The notes beneath the pieces are model-generated. The model was not told the origin of the DNA, did not search any database, and worked only from the letters and a program-made list of their open reading frames with translations. DNA of 64,000 nt from Mesobacillus campisalis (GTDB lineage Bacteria > Bacillota > Bacilli > Bacillales > Cytobacillaceae). The first letter of the stretch is position 1, and each line of letters opens with the position of its first letter. Of this stretch, positions 17,090 to 25,313 are shown one piece after another. The position numbers were made by a program, and so were the translations under genes. The DNA is taken from NCBI RefSeq assembly GCF_000986785.1, contig NZ_LAYY01000101.1, forward strand, positions 42,252 through 106,251. The letters are read 5' to 3'.

Positions 17090-18751
17090 ATGAAACAAAC
17101 TCGAAAACGGCTAGGTGACTTAATTGTTGAAGCAGGACTGATATCTGAAGAGCAGCTTAACGAAGCGCTCCAGGAAAAGCCGCAAAACCAAAAGCTTGGC
17201 GAGGCTTTGCTGTTGAAAGGCTATCTAACGGAACAGCAGCTGATCGAGGTGCTGGAAGCCCAGCTTGGAATACCGCATATAAGCTTGTATAACTACCCTT
17301 TCGAAGCTAATCTTTTTTCGCTTGTCCCGAGGGAAGTGGCGGCCCGTAATCTTGTGGTGCCTCTAAGAAAGGAAGCCGAAAAGCTGGTTGTCGCCATGGC
17401 CGACCCGATGGATTTCTTTGCGATTGACGATTTGCGCCTGTCGACCGGGTTTCAAATTGAAGCCGTAATAGCGACCAAGGATGACATTATCCGGGCAATC
17501 AATAAGTACTATTCCGTCGATGAGGAATTTGATGAACTGACCGAAAGTACAAGAGGGGGCGAATCTGATCAGCAGGAAAACCTGACTGACGAATCATCGC
17601 CAATTGTAAAGCTGGTCAACCAGATCCTCCTCAGTGCCGTGACCCAAAAAGCAAGCGATATCCACATCGATCCCCAGGAAACGAAAGTAGTCATCCGTTA
17701 CCGGGTGGACGGGTTGCTGCGTGTAGAGCGGGCTTTGCCAAAAAATATGCAAAGCGTCCTGACTGCGAGAATTAAAATCATGTCGAACCTGGACATTACC
17801 GAGCACCGTGTGCCCCAGGATGGCCGGATCAAAATGAAGGTCGAATACTATCCGATTGACCTTCGGGTATCGACCCTTCCGACTGTATATGGCGAGAAAA
17901 TCGTCATGCGGATACTTGACTTGTCCAATGCGCTTACCGAAATTGAAAAGCTGAGTTTTAACAAGGTCAATTTATCGCGCTTCATTTCACTGATTGAAAA
18001 ACCTAATGGAATCGTCCTGATTACCGGGCCGACGGGTTCCGGGAAATCATCGACGCTGTATGCTGCGTTGAATAAATTGAACAGCGAAAGTGTCAATATC
18101 ATCACTGTTGAAGACCCTGTGGAGTACCAGCTGGAGGGCATCAGCCAAATTCAGGTGAACGCCAATGTCGGCATGACATTCGCAGCCGGATTAAGAGCCA
18201 TCCTCCGGCAAGACCCCGATATCGTCATGGTCGGGGAAATCCGTGACCGGGAAACTGCAGAGACGGCTGTCCGTGCCTCGCTTACCGGCCACCTTGTTTT
18301 GAGTACGCTGCATACCAATGACGCCATTTCTTCAATCAACCGTCTGATTGACATGGGCGTCGAGCCGTTTCTGGTGGCAACCGCCTTGACAGGGGTTGTT
18401 GCCCAGCGTCTTGTCAGGAGGGTTTGCCGCGACTGTGGGGAGGCGCATATCCCGACGGCACGGGAAGTCGATATCTTCGCCAAAAGAGGATTGAAGATTG
18501 ATAGAATTCTTCGCGGAAAAGGCTGTGCCTCTTGCAATATGTCCGGCTATAAAGGCCGGATTGCGATTCAGGAGGTTGTGGTGGTCAATGATGAAATCCG
18601 CCGCCTGATCATGAACGGCGAATCTGTTTCAAAGCTGAGGCAGATTGCCGTCCAGAATAAAACCATCTTCCTGATTGATGATGGATTGTTAAAAGTAAAA
18701 CAGGGCCTGACGACAACCGAAGAAGTGCTTCGTGTTGCCATTCCTGAATAA
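17090..18751 (+). CDS. pilB: type IV pilus assembly ATPase PilB with MshEN N-domain
   Basis: This 553-residue secretion ATPase (GspE family) powers pilus extension at the cytoplasmic membrane. The N-terminal region has two consecutive 24-residue motifs, RLGDLIVEAGLISEEQLNEA and KLGEALLLKGYLTEQQLIEV, which fit the MshEN c-di-GMP-binding pattern. The motor domain shows Walker A GPTGSGKSSTL, Asp box, Walker B around DPDIVMVGEIRDRETAE, the His box STLHTND, and the four-cysteine zinc site (CRDC...CASC). It is followed at once by pilT and pilC. The nearby diguanylate cyclase makes c-di-GMP control of extension plausible. Confidence 0.95.
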   Translation: MKQTRKRLGDLIVEAGLISEEQLNEALQEKPQNQKLGEALLLKGYLTEQQLIEVLEAQLGIPHISLYNYPFEANLFSLVPREVAARNLVVPLRKEAEKLVVAMADPMDFFAIDDLRLSTGFQIEAVIATKDDIIRAINKYYSVDEEFDELTESTRGGESDQQENLTDESSPIVKLVNQILLSAVTQKASDIHIDPQETKVVIRYRVDGLLRVERALPKNMQSVLTARIKIMSNLDITEHRVPQDGRIKMKVEYYPIDLRVSTLPTVYGEKIVMRILDLSNALTEIEKLSFNKVNLSRFISLIEKPNGIVLITGPTGSGKSSTLYAALNKLNSESVNIITVEDPVEYQLEGISQIQVNANVGMTFAAGLRAILRQDPDIVMVGEIRDRETAETAVRASLTGHLVLSTLHTNDAISSINRLIDMGVEPFLVATALTGVVAQRLVRRVCRDCGEAHIPTAREVDIFAKRGLKIDRILRGKGCASCNMSGYKGRIAIQEVVVVNDEIRRLIMNGESVSKLRQIAVQNKTIFLIDDGLLKVKQGLTTTEEVLRVAIPE

Positions 18752-18763
18752 GAGGTGCAAAAC

Positions 18764-19804
18764 GTGAAAGACAGAGTAGACAAAATACTGCGGGCAGCCT
18801 ATGAACTGAAGGCATCCGATATTCATTTAACCGTTGGTGTTCCGCCGATGTTCCGGATCAATGGCGAATTAAAACGCTATGGAAAAGAAATTCTCGAGCT
18901 TGAAGATACGGAAGCAATGGGGAAAGCCGTCATTCCTGAAGCTAAATGGGACGTGTTCAAGGAGCTGGGGGAACTCGACCTATCCTATGCAGTTCCCGGG
19001 ATATCCAGGTTCCGTGTGAACGTTTATACCCAGCGCGGCGCGGTTGCCCTGGCGATAAGGGTCATCTCGACAAGCATTCCTTCGATTGACGATCTGAAAA
19101 TGCCAAATGTTTTAAAGCATATTGTGGAAAAGCCACAGGGACTAGTCCTTGTGACCGGCCCAACAGGCAGCGGCAAGTCGACAACGCTCGCGTCGATGAT
19201 CGGTTATATGAACCATAATATGCGCAAGCATATCATCACGCTTGAAGACCCGATAGAGTATTTGCACAAGCATGGCAACAGCATCATCGACCAGCGGGAA
19301 ATTGGAGCTGATACGAAAAGCTTCGCGAACGCATTGCGCGCTGCGCTACGTCAGGACCCAGACGCTATCCTTGTCGGGGAGATGCGCGACTTGGAAACGA
19401 TTCAAACGGCGATTACGGCAGCGGAAACGGGTCACCTTGTATTTGGCACCCTCCATACGCAAAGCGCGCCAGCATCAGTGGAAAGGATTATCGATGTGTT
19501 CGACCCGGCACAGCAGCCGCAGGTCAGAACGCAGCTTGCCGGAGTTCTTCTGGCGATCATTTCACAGCGCTTGTTCAAAACAATCGATAATTCCGGACGC
19601 CGGGCGGCGACGGAAATTATGATTAATAATCACGCTATTGCCAACCTGATCCGGAATGATAAAATCCACCAGATTGAAACCGTCATCCAGACTTCAAGAG
19701 CCCAAGGCATGCACACACTTGAGACAAGCATCAAAGATTTGGTGCAATCCGGTGTAATTTCCAAAGAAGCCGCCGCACCATTCCTGAACGAGCAGGTGAG
19801 CTAA
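18764..19804 (+). CDS. pilT: type IV pilus retraction ATPase PilT
   Basis: PilT depolymerises pili and drives twitching. The 346-residue protein has the PilT N-domain (LKASDIHLTVGVPPMFRING), Walker A GPTGSGKSTTLAS, Walker B with DPDAILVGEMRDLETI, the His box GTLHTQSA and the C-terminal AGVLLAIISQRL segment. No cysteine zinc site is seen, which distinguishes it from PilB. GTG 18764 is chosen because AGAGGTG lies 6 bases upstream; the GTG at 18755 is part of that site. It abuts pilB and pilC, so extension and retraction motors are co-expressed. Confidence 0.95.
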   Translation: MKDRVDKILRAAYELKASDIHLTVGVPPMFRINGELKRYGKEILELEDTEAMGKAVIPEAKWDVFKELGELDLSYAVPGISRFRVNVYTQRGAVALAIRVISTSIPSIDDLKMPNVLKHIVEKPQGLVLVTGPTGSGKSTTLASMIGYMNHNMRKHIITLEDPIEYLHKHGNSIIDQREIGADTKSFANALRAALRQDPDAILVGEMRDLETIQTAITAAETGHLVFGTLHTQSAPASVERIIDVFDPAQQPQVRTQLAGVLLAIISQRLFKTIDNSGRRAATEIMINNHAIANLIRNDKIHQIETVIQTSRAQGMHTLETSIKDLVQSGVISKEAAAPFLNEQVS

Positions 19805-19805
19805 A

Positions 19806-21011
19806 ATGGCACGGTTTAAATATACAGGCCGTGATAAGAAAGGAAAGAAATCCGGCACACTCAATGCCGCTTCGAAGCGGGAAGCGATGGAGAAGCTGCG
19901 AGGAGACGGGATTAGGGTAGTAGAAATCAAGGAAATCCCGGAAACACTGATGACCAAGGACCTTGATATCGGAAACCCGGTCAAGCTTCAGGACATTGTC
20001 ATCTATTTGCGCCAGTTTGCCACCTTGATAAAGGCTGGGGTAACGATTGTCGATGCGACAAATATCCTGGCCATGCAGACTGACAGTAAGAAACTCGCGG
20101 CAGCTTTGAGAGATATTGAAAGCGAACTGCGCCAGGGTCATCCCTATTCCAATGCCGCCGAAAAACATAAGAAGATTTTTGAGCCAATGTTCATCAATAT
20201 GGTTCGCGCGGGAGAGGCCGGCGGAAATATGGAGGAAACATTGGAGCGGCTCGCGGAGCATTTTGAGAAACAGCATAATACGAGGCAGAAGATTAAATCG
20301 GCGCTTGCGTATCCGATGGTTGTTGGGATTATTGCGGTAGCGGTTGTCATTTTTTTGCTCGTTTCCGTTGTCCCGACATTCGTGAGCATGTTTGCCGATT
20401 TTGGAGCTGATTTACCAGCGATTACTCAATTTGTTTTGAATGCCAGTGAGTTTACTCAAGCCTATTGGTGGCTGCTCATTTTATTGGCGGTTGGATTTGG
20501 AGTGGGCCTGAAGGTTTTAAATGATAACAAAAAAACCAGGTATTACATGGACCTGATTAAGCTTCGCATTCCGATTTTTGGGAAAATGCTGCAAAAAGCC
20601 GCGCTGGCCAGAATGACCCGGACACTCAGTTCGTTGTTTTCTTCCGGTGTACCGATTCTGCAGGCACTAGGGATTGTCGAAAGTGTAGTAGAAAATGATG
20701 TCATTTCACGAGTGATCCGTGCTTCCAGGGATGACCTTGCCCGCGGCCGCTCTTTGACCGGCCCGATGAAAGAACATTGGGCCTTTCCCCCCTTGACAAC
20801 GCAAATGATTTCGATTGGTGAAGAAACCGGGTCTTTAGACGCAATGCTATCAAAAATTGCCGAATTCTATGAAAAAGAGGTCGACAATAGCACGGAGAGA
20901 ATCAAGTCATTAATAGAGCCTTTAATGATAGTTTTCCTAGCCGGAATCGTTGGCGTCATTGTTTTGGCGATCATGGTTCCGATGTTCGATATGTTTAATC
21001 ATATTGAGTAA
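19806..21011 (+). CDS. pilC: type IV pilus platform protein PilC
   Basis: This 401-residue inner-membrane platform protein of the GspF/PilC family connects the motors to pilin polymerisation. It has two repeated GspF cytoplasmic domains, each with the family pattern (LRQFATLIKAGVTIVDA near residue 60; MTRTLSSLFSSGVPILQAL near 265; MVRAGEAGGNMEETLERLAEH and MISIGEETGSLDAML). Three hydrophobic membrane segments are seen, at about 167-195, 215-235 and 370-392. Start ATG lies one base after the pilT stop with AGGTGAG just upstream. Confidence 0.95.
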   Translation: MARFKYTGRDKKGKKSGTLNAASKREAMEKLRGDGIRVVEIKEIPETLMTKDLDIGNPVKLQDIVIYLRQFATLIKAGVTIVDATNILAMQTDSKKLAAALRDIESELRQGHPYSNAAEKHKKIFEPMFINMVRAGEAGGNMEETLERLAEHFEKQHNTRQKIKSALAYPMVVGIIAVAVVIFLLVSVVPTFVSMFADFGADLPAITQFVLNASEFTQAYWWLLILLAVGFGVGLKVLNDNKKTRYYMDLIKLRIPIFGKMLQKAALARMTRTLSSLFSSGVPILQALGIVESVVENDVISRVIRASRDDLARGRSLTGPMKEHWAFPPLTTQMISIGEETGSLDAMLSKIAEFYEKEVDNSTERIKSLIEPLMIVFLAGIVGVIVLAIMVPMFDMFNHIE

Positions 21012-21078
21012 AAAATTGTAGGATTTTGTAAAATTTATCTTTTTTACCTACTATTCTCATAGTATAATAGAACCAGAA

Positions 21079-21094
21079 GTTCAATATATTGAAC
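21079..21094. repeat. 16-bp perfect palindrome GTTCAATATATTGAAC, copy 2 (pilA leader)
   Basis: It sits between a TATAAT box (21063-21068) and the pilA ribosome site. This is a place where it could act as an operator or form an RNA hairpin. It is identical to 15337-15352. Confidence 0.7.
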
Positions 21095-21128
21095 AACTAA
21101 AAAATATCTTTTAAAGGGAGAGAAAGAC

Positions 21129-21620
21129 ATGTTTCAAAGCATTAAAAAACGTCTTAAAGATCAGCGTGGTTTGACACTGATTGAGCTTTTGGCTGTTATT
21201 GTTATTTTGGGGATTATTGCAGCGATTGCAGTGCCTTCTATTTTAGGGCTAATAGACAATTCTAAAAAAGATGCACATGTTGCTAATGCTCAGCAAATGT
21301 TAAATTCCGCAAAAATGGCTATTGCTTCGGACTCAAACTATCAAGACACTGCAGGGGCTTCAAAGTACTTAACGCTAAATGAACTAGTAAAAAAGAATTA
21401 CCTAGATAAAGTTGACAGCCCTGATGCCAATAAGCCTTATTTAGATGGGGGCAATACATCAATTTCAGCTGATAGTGCTAATGTTTCTTATGTTGAAATA
21501 ATTGATGGAAAAATTGTAGAAATTAAATTGATTACAGCTTCAAGAGGAATTAATGCTACTGGAACAACTGCAGACCCGGTATCACCTCAAGATTTAGTCA
21601 GGGAAAAAGTAACGCCATAA
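21129..21620 (+). CDS. pilA: major type IV pilin PilA
   Basis: This 163-residue prepilin has a 14-residue leader ending in RG, then LTLIELLAVIVILGIIAAIA with Glu at +5. It is followed by PSILGLIDNSKKDAHVANAQ, the classic pilin N-terminal helix. The C-domain has no cysteine pair. A 117-bp gap separates it from pilC, and it has its own TATAAT-like box and a palindrome in the leader. This suggests extra transcription of the structural subunit. The ribosome site AAAGGGAG is strong. The gene is more AT-rich than pilB/T/C. Confidence 0.93.
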   Translation: MFQSIKKRLKDQRGLTLIELLAVIVILGIIAAIAVPSILGLIDNSKKDAHVANAQQMLNSAKMAIASDSNYQDTAGASKYLTLNELVKKNYLDKVDSPDANKPYLDGGNTSISADSANVSYVEIIDGKIVEIKLITASRGINATGTTADPVSPQDLVREKVTP

Positions 21621-21656
21621 GTTTGACTACTACGGTACAGGAGTTCAGATACCTAA

Positions 21657-22412
21657 ATGTACATTTTATATTGTATATTATTTATTTATGGGTTAATTCT
21701 CGGCTCCTTCTACAACGTAGTAGGCCTCCGAGTCCCAGCAGGAAAATCAATTGTTTTCCCTGGCTCGCACTGCCCAACCTGCGGGCACAACCTGAGAGCC
21801 TGGGAACTGATACCGGTTTTATCGTATTTTATTCAAAAGGGGAAATGCCGCGGCTGTGAGTCGCGGATTTCTCCGCTTTATGCAAGTGTTGAGTTTTTGA
21901 CGGGTGTTCTGTTTGCCACGGCGCCGCTGGTGGTTGGCTGGAATGGCGAACTGATTGTTGCGCTGACACTGATTTCTCTATTTATTATAATTCTAGTATC
22001 CGATCTCGCCTATATGATTATCCCTGATAAAGTGCTGTTGTTTTTTGCAGGGATTTTTTTATTGGAACGAATTTTTCTCCCGTTAACGCCCTGGTATGAT
22101 TCGCTCATTGGAGCAGCCATCGGCTTTGGTCTGCTGCTGCTAATTGCTCTTGTCAGCAAAGGCGGTATGGGCGGCGGGGATATCAAATTGTTTGCTGTAA
22201 TCGGCTTTGTGGTCGGCACGAAAACGGTGCTGCTGTCCTTCTTCCTGGCAACTTTGCTGGGCGCTGTTGTCGGGCTAGCCGGCATGGCACTTGGTATGGT
22301 GAAAAGAGGCAAGCCAATTCCGTTTGGGCCGTTTATCGCGGCAGGAACTCTAGTTGCCTATTATTTTGGAAACTCTATCATTACGTTTTATCTAAATTTC
22401 TTCAGTTTATGA
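21657..22412 (+). CDS. pilD: prepilin leader peptidase / N-methyltransferase (PilD/ComC)
   Basis: This membrane aspartyl protease cleaves and N-methylates prepilins. The 251-residue protein has the N-terminal methyltransferase domain with the four-cysteine zinc site (C39, C42, C64, C67), eight membrane segments, and the catalytic aspartates D116 (SDLAYMIIPD) and D175 in GGGD. Start ATG 21657 directly follows an in-frame stop, so it cannot begin earlier; the AGGAG lies unusually far (14 bases) upstream. It occupies the comC position between folC and spoIIB in the B. subtilis order. Besides PilA it probably processes the three minor pilins and any competence pseudopilins. Confidence 0.93.
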   Translation: MYILYCILFIYGLILGSFYNVVGLRVPAGKSIVFPGSHCPTCGHNLRAWELIPVLSYFIQKGKCRGCESRISPLYASVEFLTGVLFATAPLVVGWNGELIVALTLISLFIIILVSDLAYMIIPDKVLLFFAGIFLLERIFLPLTPWYDSLIGAAIGFGLLLLIALVSKGGMGGGDIKLFAVIGFVVGTKTVLLSFFLATLLGAVVGLAGMALGMVKRGKPIPFGPFIAAGTLVAYYFGNSIITFYLNFFSL

Positions 22413-22425
22413 AGGGGGTACACCA

Positions 22426-23415
22426 ATGGCATCAGCCCTCTTAAAATTCAAGCCCAGGCCGGTTGAGATTATCATCAATGATCATTCCATCCGCTATATC
22501 GAATTGAAAAACTCGGAAGATAAGCGGCCCCTGAAATGGGGGGAACGCTATCTGCCGCCTGGGATTGTAAGTGAAGGGAAAATTCTTGATACAAATATGC
22601 TTTCTATCATTCTCGAAGAATGCATAGATGTTTGGAAAATAAAGCGACGCAGAGTCCGCTATCTTGTGCCCGATCCGTTTATTACGGTCCGTAAGGTGCC
22701 GATTCCTGCCGACGTCCATATAGATGAAATTGAAGGCTATCTTTATTTGGAAATTGGCGAAAGCGTCCATCTGCCTTTTGAAGATCCAGTTTTCGATTAT
22801 GTTGTCCTGCCGCAAGAAGGGGAAAAACACGAAATCCTGCTATTCGCCGCTCATCGGGAGCATGTCATGACCTATGCGGATCTTTTCTCGAGCGTGAAGC
22901 TGAAACCTGATGCAGCCGATGTGTCCTCGCTTGCGCTTTACCGCCTGTATCACCATCTGACAGAGAATACAGATGAAAGCCTGCTCATCATCCAGTTCGA
23001 TTTGGACCTTGTCAATATGAGCATTTTTGAAAACAAGATGCCATTGTTCACACGCCACCACCAGCTTCCTTTTGACCATAAGCAATGGGATACGCATGTG
23101 GCGCGTACAGGCTTTCAGCAGCTGACTTATAAAGGCGATATCGAAGAGCTGGCCGGACAGTTTGATGAGGTGACGAAAGAAATCAATATGATGATTGATT
23201 TTTACCAGTTTTCCCTGAACCAAGGGAAAAATGAACTGTCGAAAATCCTCCTGACCGGGGACCATCCTATGCTGAACAGCATTTTGAAAGAATTGGAAAA
23301 GCGTTTCGAAATACCTGTTGAATTGCTTGATTCCAGCTCCCTGAACACAGAAAAAAACAGACCATTGCCAGCCTCGCATCATCTAGCTTTGGGACTTGCG
23401 TTAAAAGAGGTGTAA
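22426..23415 (+). CDS. pilM: type IV pilus assembly protein PilM
   Basis: This 329-residue cytoplasmic actin-like protein of the PilM family forms a ring under the membrane and binds the N-terminus of PilN. It has the FtsA/PilM-like N-terminal block (VEIIINDHSIRYIELKNSED), the ..RKVPIPADVHIDEIEGYL..E segment and a second actin-type half with DLVNMSIFENK. The ribosome site GAAGGGGG precedes ATG 22426. The start is 14 bp after pilD and the stop is 3 bp before pilN, the standard MNO order. Confidence 0.88.
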   Translation: MASALLKFKPRPVEIIINDHSIRYIELKNSEDKRPLKWGERYLPPGIVSEGKILDTNMLSIILEECIDVWKIKRRRVRYLVPDPFITVRKVPIPADVHIDEIEGYLYLEIGESVHLPFEDPVFDYVVLPQEGEKHEILLFAAHREHVMTYADLFSSVKLKPDAADVSSLALYRLYHHLTENTDESLLIIQFDLDLVNMSIFENKMPLFTRHHQLPFDHKQWDTHVARTGFQQLTYKGDIEELAGQFDEVTKEINMMIDFYQFSLNQGKNELSKILLTGDHPMLNSILKELEKRFEIPVELLDSSSLNTEKNRPLPASHHLALGLALKEV

Positions 23416-23418
23416 GCT

Positions 23419-24204
23419 ATGCTCGTTGATATTAACCTGCTGCCAAAAAAAGAACAGAAAAACATAAAAATCATCATCATTCTTCTGGCTGCCCTCCTGT
23501 TGGTTTCGCTGGCAGGATTTTTTCTACTTTGGCAGGGAAAAAGTTATAACCAGCAAATAGCTTCTCTTGATGAGCAAATCACCACAACTCAGCAGCTGGC
23601 GGAGATTGAGCAGGAAAAGGTGCTGGCTGTGCAGACTTCAAACTCTGTCGCTGTCCTGGAATCGGCCGTCAATTGGGCCAGTGAGGACCCGCTCAAAACG
23701 GTTCCTGTAATTAAACATGTGACAAGTCTTTTGCCGAAGCGCGGCTTCATCCAAAATATCTCATATAGTGAAAGTGGGACTGTGAGCCTGACAGTTCAAT
23801 TTGATACTAGCCGTGATGCCGCCTACTATTTGAAAACGCTCTTGAACTCCGAGTGGTTCTCCGAGGTGACACTGGGCTCCGTTGCATCTGCCGAACTCGA
23901 AAGTGCCTCTGGTGGAGCAGAAGGTGAAGCAGGGACAGAAGAAAACTCTGAAACCCCAGCTGAAGAAATAGATGCACAAGCTGAGGATGAAAATAGTGAA
24001 GAACCAAACACAGAAGGACAGACTGAAAGCGAAGCAGTCGAAAAGGATGCAGAAGAAACTCCTAAGGCAGTAAAAGAAAAAAACAAGGAATTGCTGCCCC
24101 GCTATATCGGCACATATCAGCTGCAGCTGCACCGCGAGTATATCAATGGCCAGCAAAAGGAAAAAAGTTCTATAGCCTCTTCTGAAGGAGGAAATCCATC
24201 ATGA
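23419..24204 (+). CDS. pilN: type IV pilus assembly protein PilN with acidic insert
   Basis: This 261-residue bitopic membrane protein has an N-terminal MLVDINLLPKKEQK, the conserved INLLP motif that docks into PilM. One membrane segment (about 18-38), a coiled coil (about 43-75) and a small alpha/beta domain (about 90-150) follow. Residues about 160-220 are a Glu/Ala/Thr-rich acidic stretch unusual for PilN. The stop overlaps the pilO start by 4 bases (ATGA), indicating translational coupling. Confidence 0.88.
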   Translation: MLVDINLLPKKEQKNIKIIIILLAALLLVSLAGFFLLWQGKSYNQQIASLDEQITTTQQLAEIEQEKVLAVQTSNSVAVLESAVNWASEDPLKTVPVIKHVTSLLPKRGFIQNISYSESGTVSLTVQFDTSRDAAYYLKTLLNSEWFSEVTLGSVASAELESASGGAEGEAGTEENSETPAEEIDAQAEDENSEEPNTEGQTESEAVEKDAEETPKAVKEKNKELLPRYIGTYQLQLHREYINGQQKEKSSIASSEGGNPS

Positions 24205-25031
24205 ACCTGAGACTGGAAAAAAAGGAACTGATGATTCTTTTGTCCGCTGTTATTTTAGTAGGATTAGTGTATCTTGCTGGCTACTATCTATATTTAAGCC
24301 CGAAAAAGGCCGAGCTGGGCAATAAAGAGGTTCAGCTGAAAACCGAAGAGGACTTGCTCGCTGCGATCCAGACAAAAGTGGCGGGAGTCAGCGCCCCGTC
24401 TGCTGAAAGTGTGGCAGAATTGCAGAAAAAAGTCCCGGTCAAGCAGCAGCTTGAACAGTTGATCCTCGACCTGAATAAAGCCGAAGTTGTATCTGACAGC
24501 TTTATCACGAGCATGGGTTTTTCTGAGGGAGATGTTACACCGCGTACGGATGAAAATGCCGAGGTGCCTGCAGAAGGCGGGGAGCCGGCGGCCGAGGGAG
24601 AAGCAGCAACCGAAAATGCTGCGGGAACTGAAGGAACTGAAGGAACAGAAGAAACAGAAGGAGCGGATACAGGGGGAGACGCAGAACAGCCACAGCCTGT
24701 TCCTCTTCCGGAGGGCATTAAAAAGCTTAATGTGTCCATTGCTGTTAAATCACCCGGCTATAAAGAGCTGATGAAATTTCTCGAAGCGCTTGAGAGCCTG
24801 AACCGCAGGGTTGTCATTGAAAGTGTCGCCTTTTCCGGCGGTGCCGAGCTGACCAGCCTGGATACGGAGAAGGAAGAAATGTCCTACTCCTTGACGCTTG
24901 CCGCCTTTTATATGCCTGAGCTGGAAGACCTTCAGGACGAGCTGCCTGAGCTTGAGGTGCCGGCTCCAGGGAATAAGGTTAACCCATTTGCGACCTCGGC
25001 TGATCTAATGGAAAAATCTGTGGCAGATTAA
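24201..25031 (+). CDS. pilO: type IV pilus assembly protein PilO with acidic insert
   Basis: This 276-residue partner of PilN has one membrane segment (about 10-31), a coiled coil (about 35-75) and a C-terminal ferredoxin-like domain (about 175-235, KKLNVSIAVKSPGYKELMKF). Between them is an acidic low-complexity linker (about 110-172, with EGTEGTEETEG). It is longer than in typical PilO and similar in character to that of PilN. It is the last pil gene: a dispersed repeat and a terminator follow. Confidence 0.86.
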   Translation: MNLRLEKKELMILLSAVILVGLVYLAGYYLYLSPKKAELGNKEVQLKTEEDLLAAIQTKVAGVSAPSAESVAELQKKVPVKQQLEQLILDLNKAEVVSDSFITSMGFSEGDVTPRTDENAEVPAEGGEPAAEGEAATENAAGTEGTEGTEETEGADTGGDAEQPQPVPLPEGIKKLNVSIAVKSPGYKELMKFLEALESLNRRVVIESVAFSGGAELTSLDTEKEEMSYSLTLAAFYMPELEDLQDELPELEVPAPGNKVNPFATSADLMEKSVAD

Positions 25032-25050
25032 AGTATTAAGCACTTTGCAT

Positions 25051-25199
25051 TGTCCAGCTCCAGGCGCCAGAGACTAGTGTACTTCGCCCGCCTCCCTACG
25101 ATAAGTCAACATCGAGTCGCTATCGCTCTTCGTGTTTCCTTTATCTCAGTCGGCGTGCTCCAGTCCATACGTCGCTAAACGGGCGCCTTCCGCTTTTCT
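25051..25199. repeat. structured dispersed intergenic repeat, copy 2
   Basis: It begins TGTCCAGCTCCAGGCGCC and ends GGGCGCCTTCCGCTTTTCT, matching the ends of 6164-6281, while the interior differs. AGGCGCC and GGCGCCT can close an outer stem. It lies between pilO and the operon terminator and has no credible reading frame. Confidence 0.68.
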
Positions 25200-25228
25200 A
25201 TTAAAAAATTTGACGAAATCCTTCCTGG

Positions 25229-25260
25229 ACAAGACGACAAAAGTCTTGTTCTTTTTTTTT
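25229..25260 (+). terminator. intrinsic terminator of the pil operon
   Basis: ACAAGAC and GTCTTGT arms, a 7-base loop, then a long T tract. Confidence 0.85.
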
Positions 25261-25313
25261 GCGCATATGATAGGATGGAACAAATTTATGCGCCGACTTA
25301 GGGGGGACTACAT

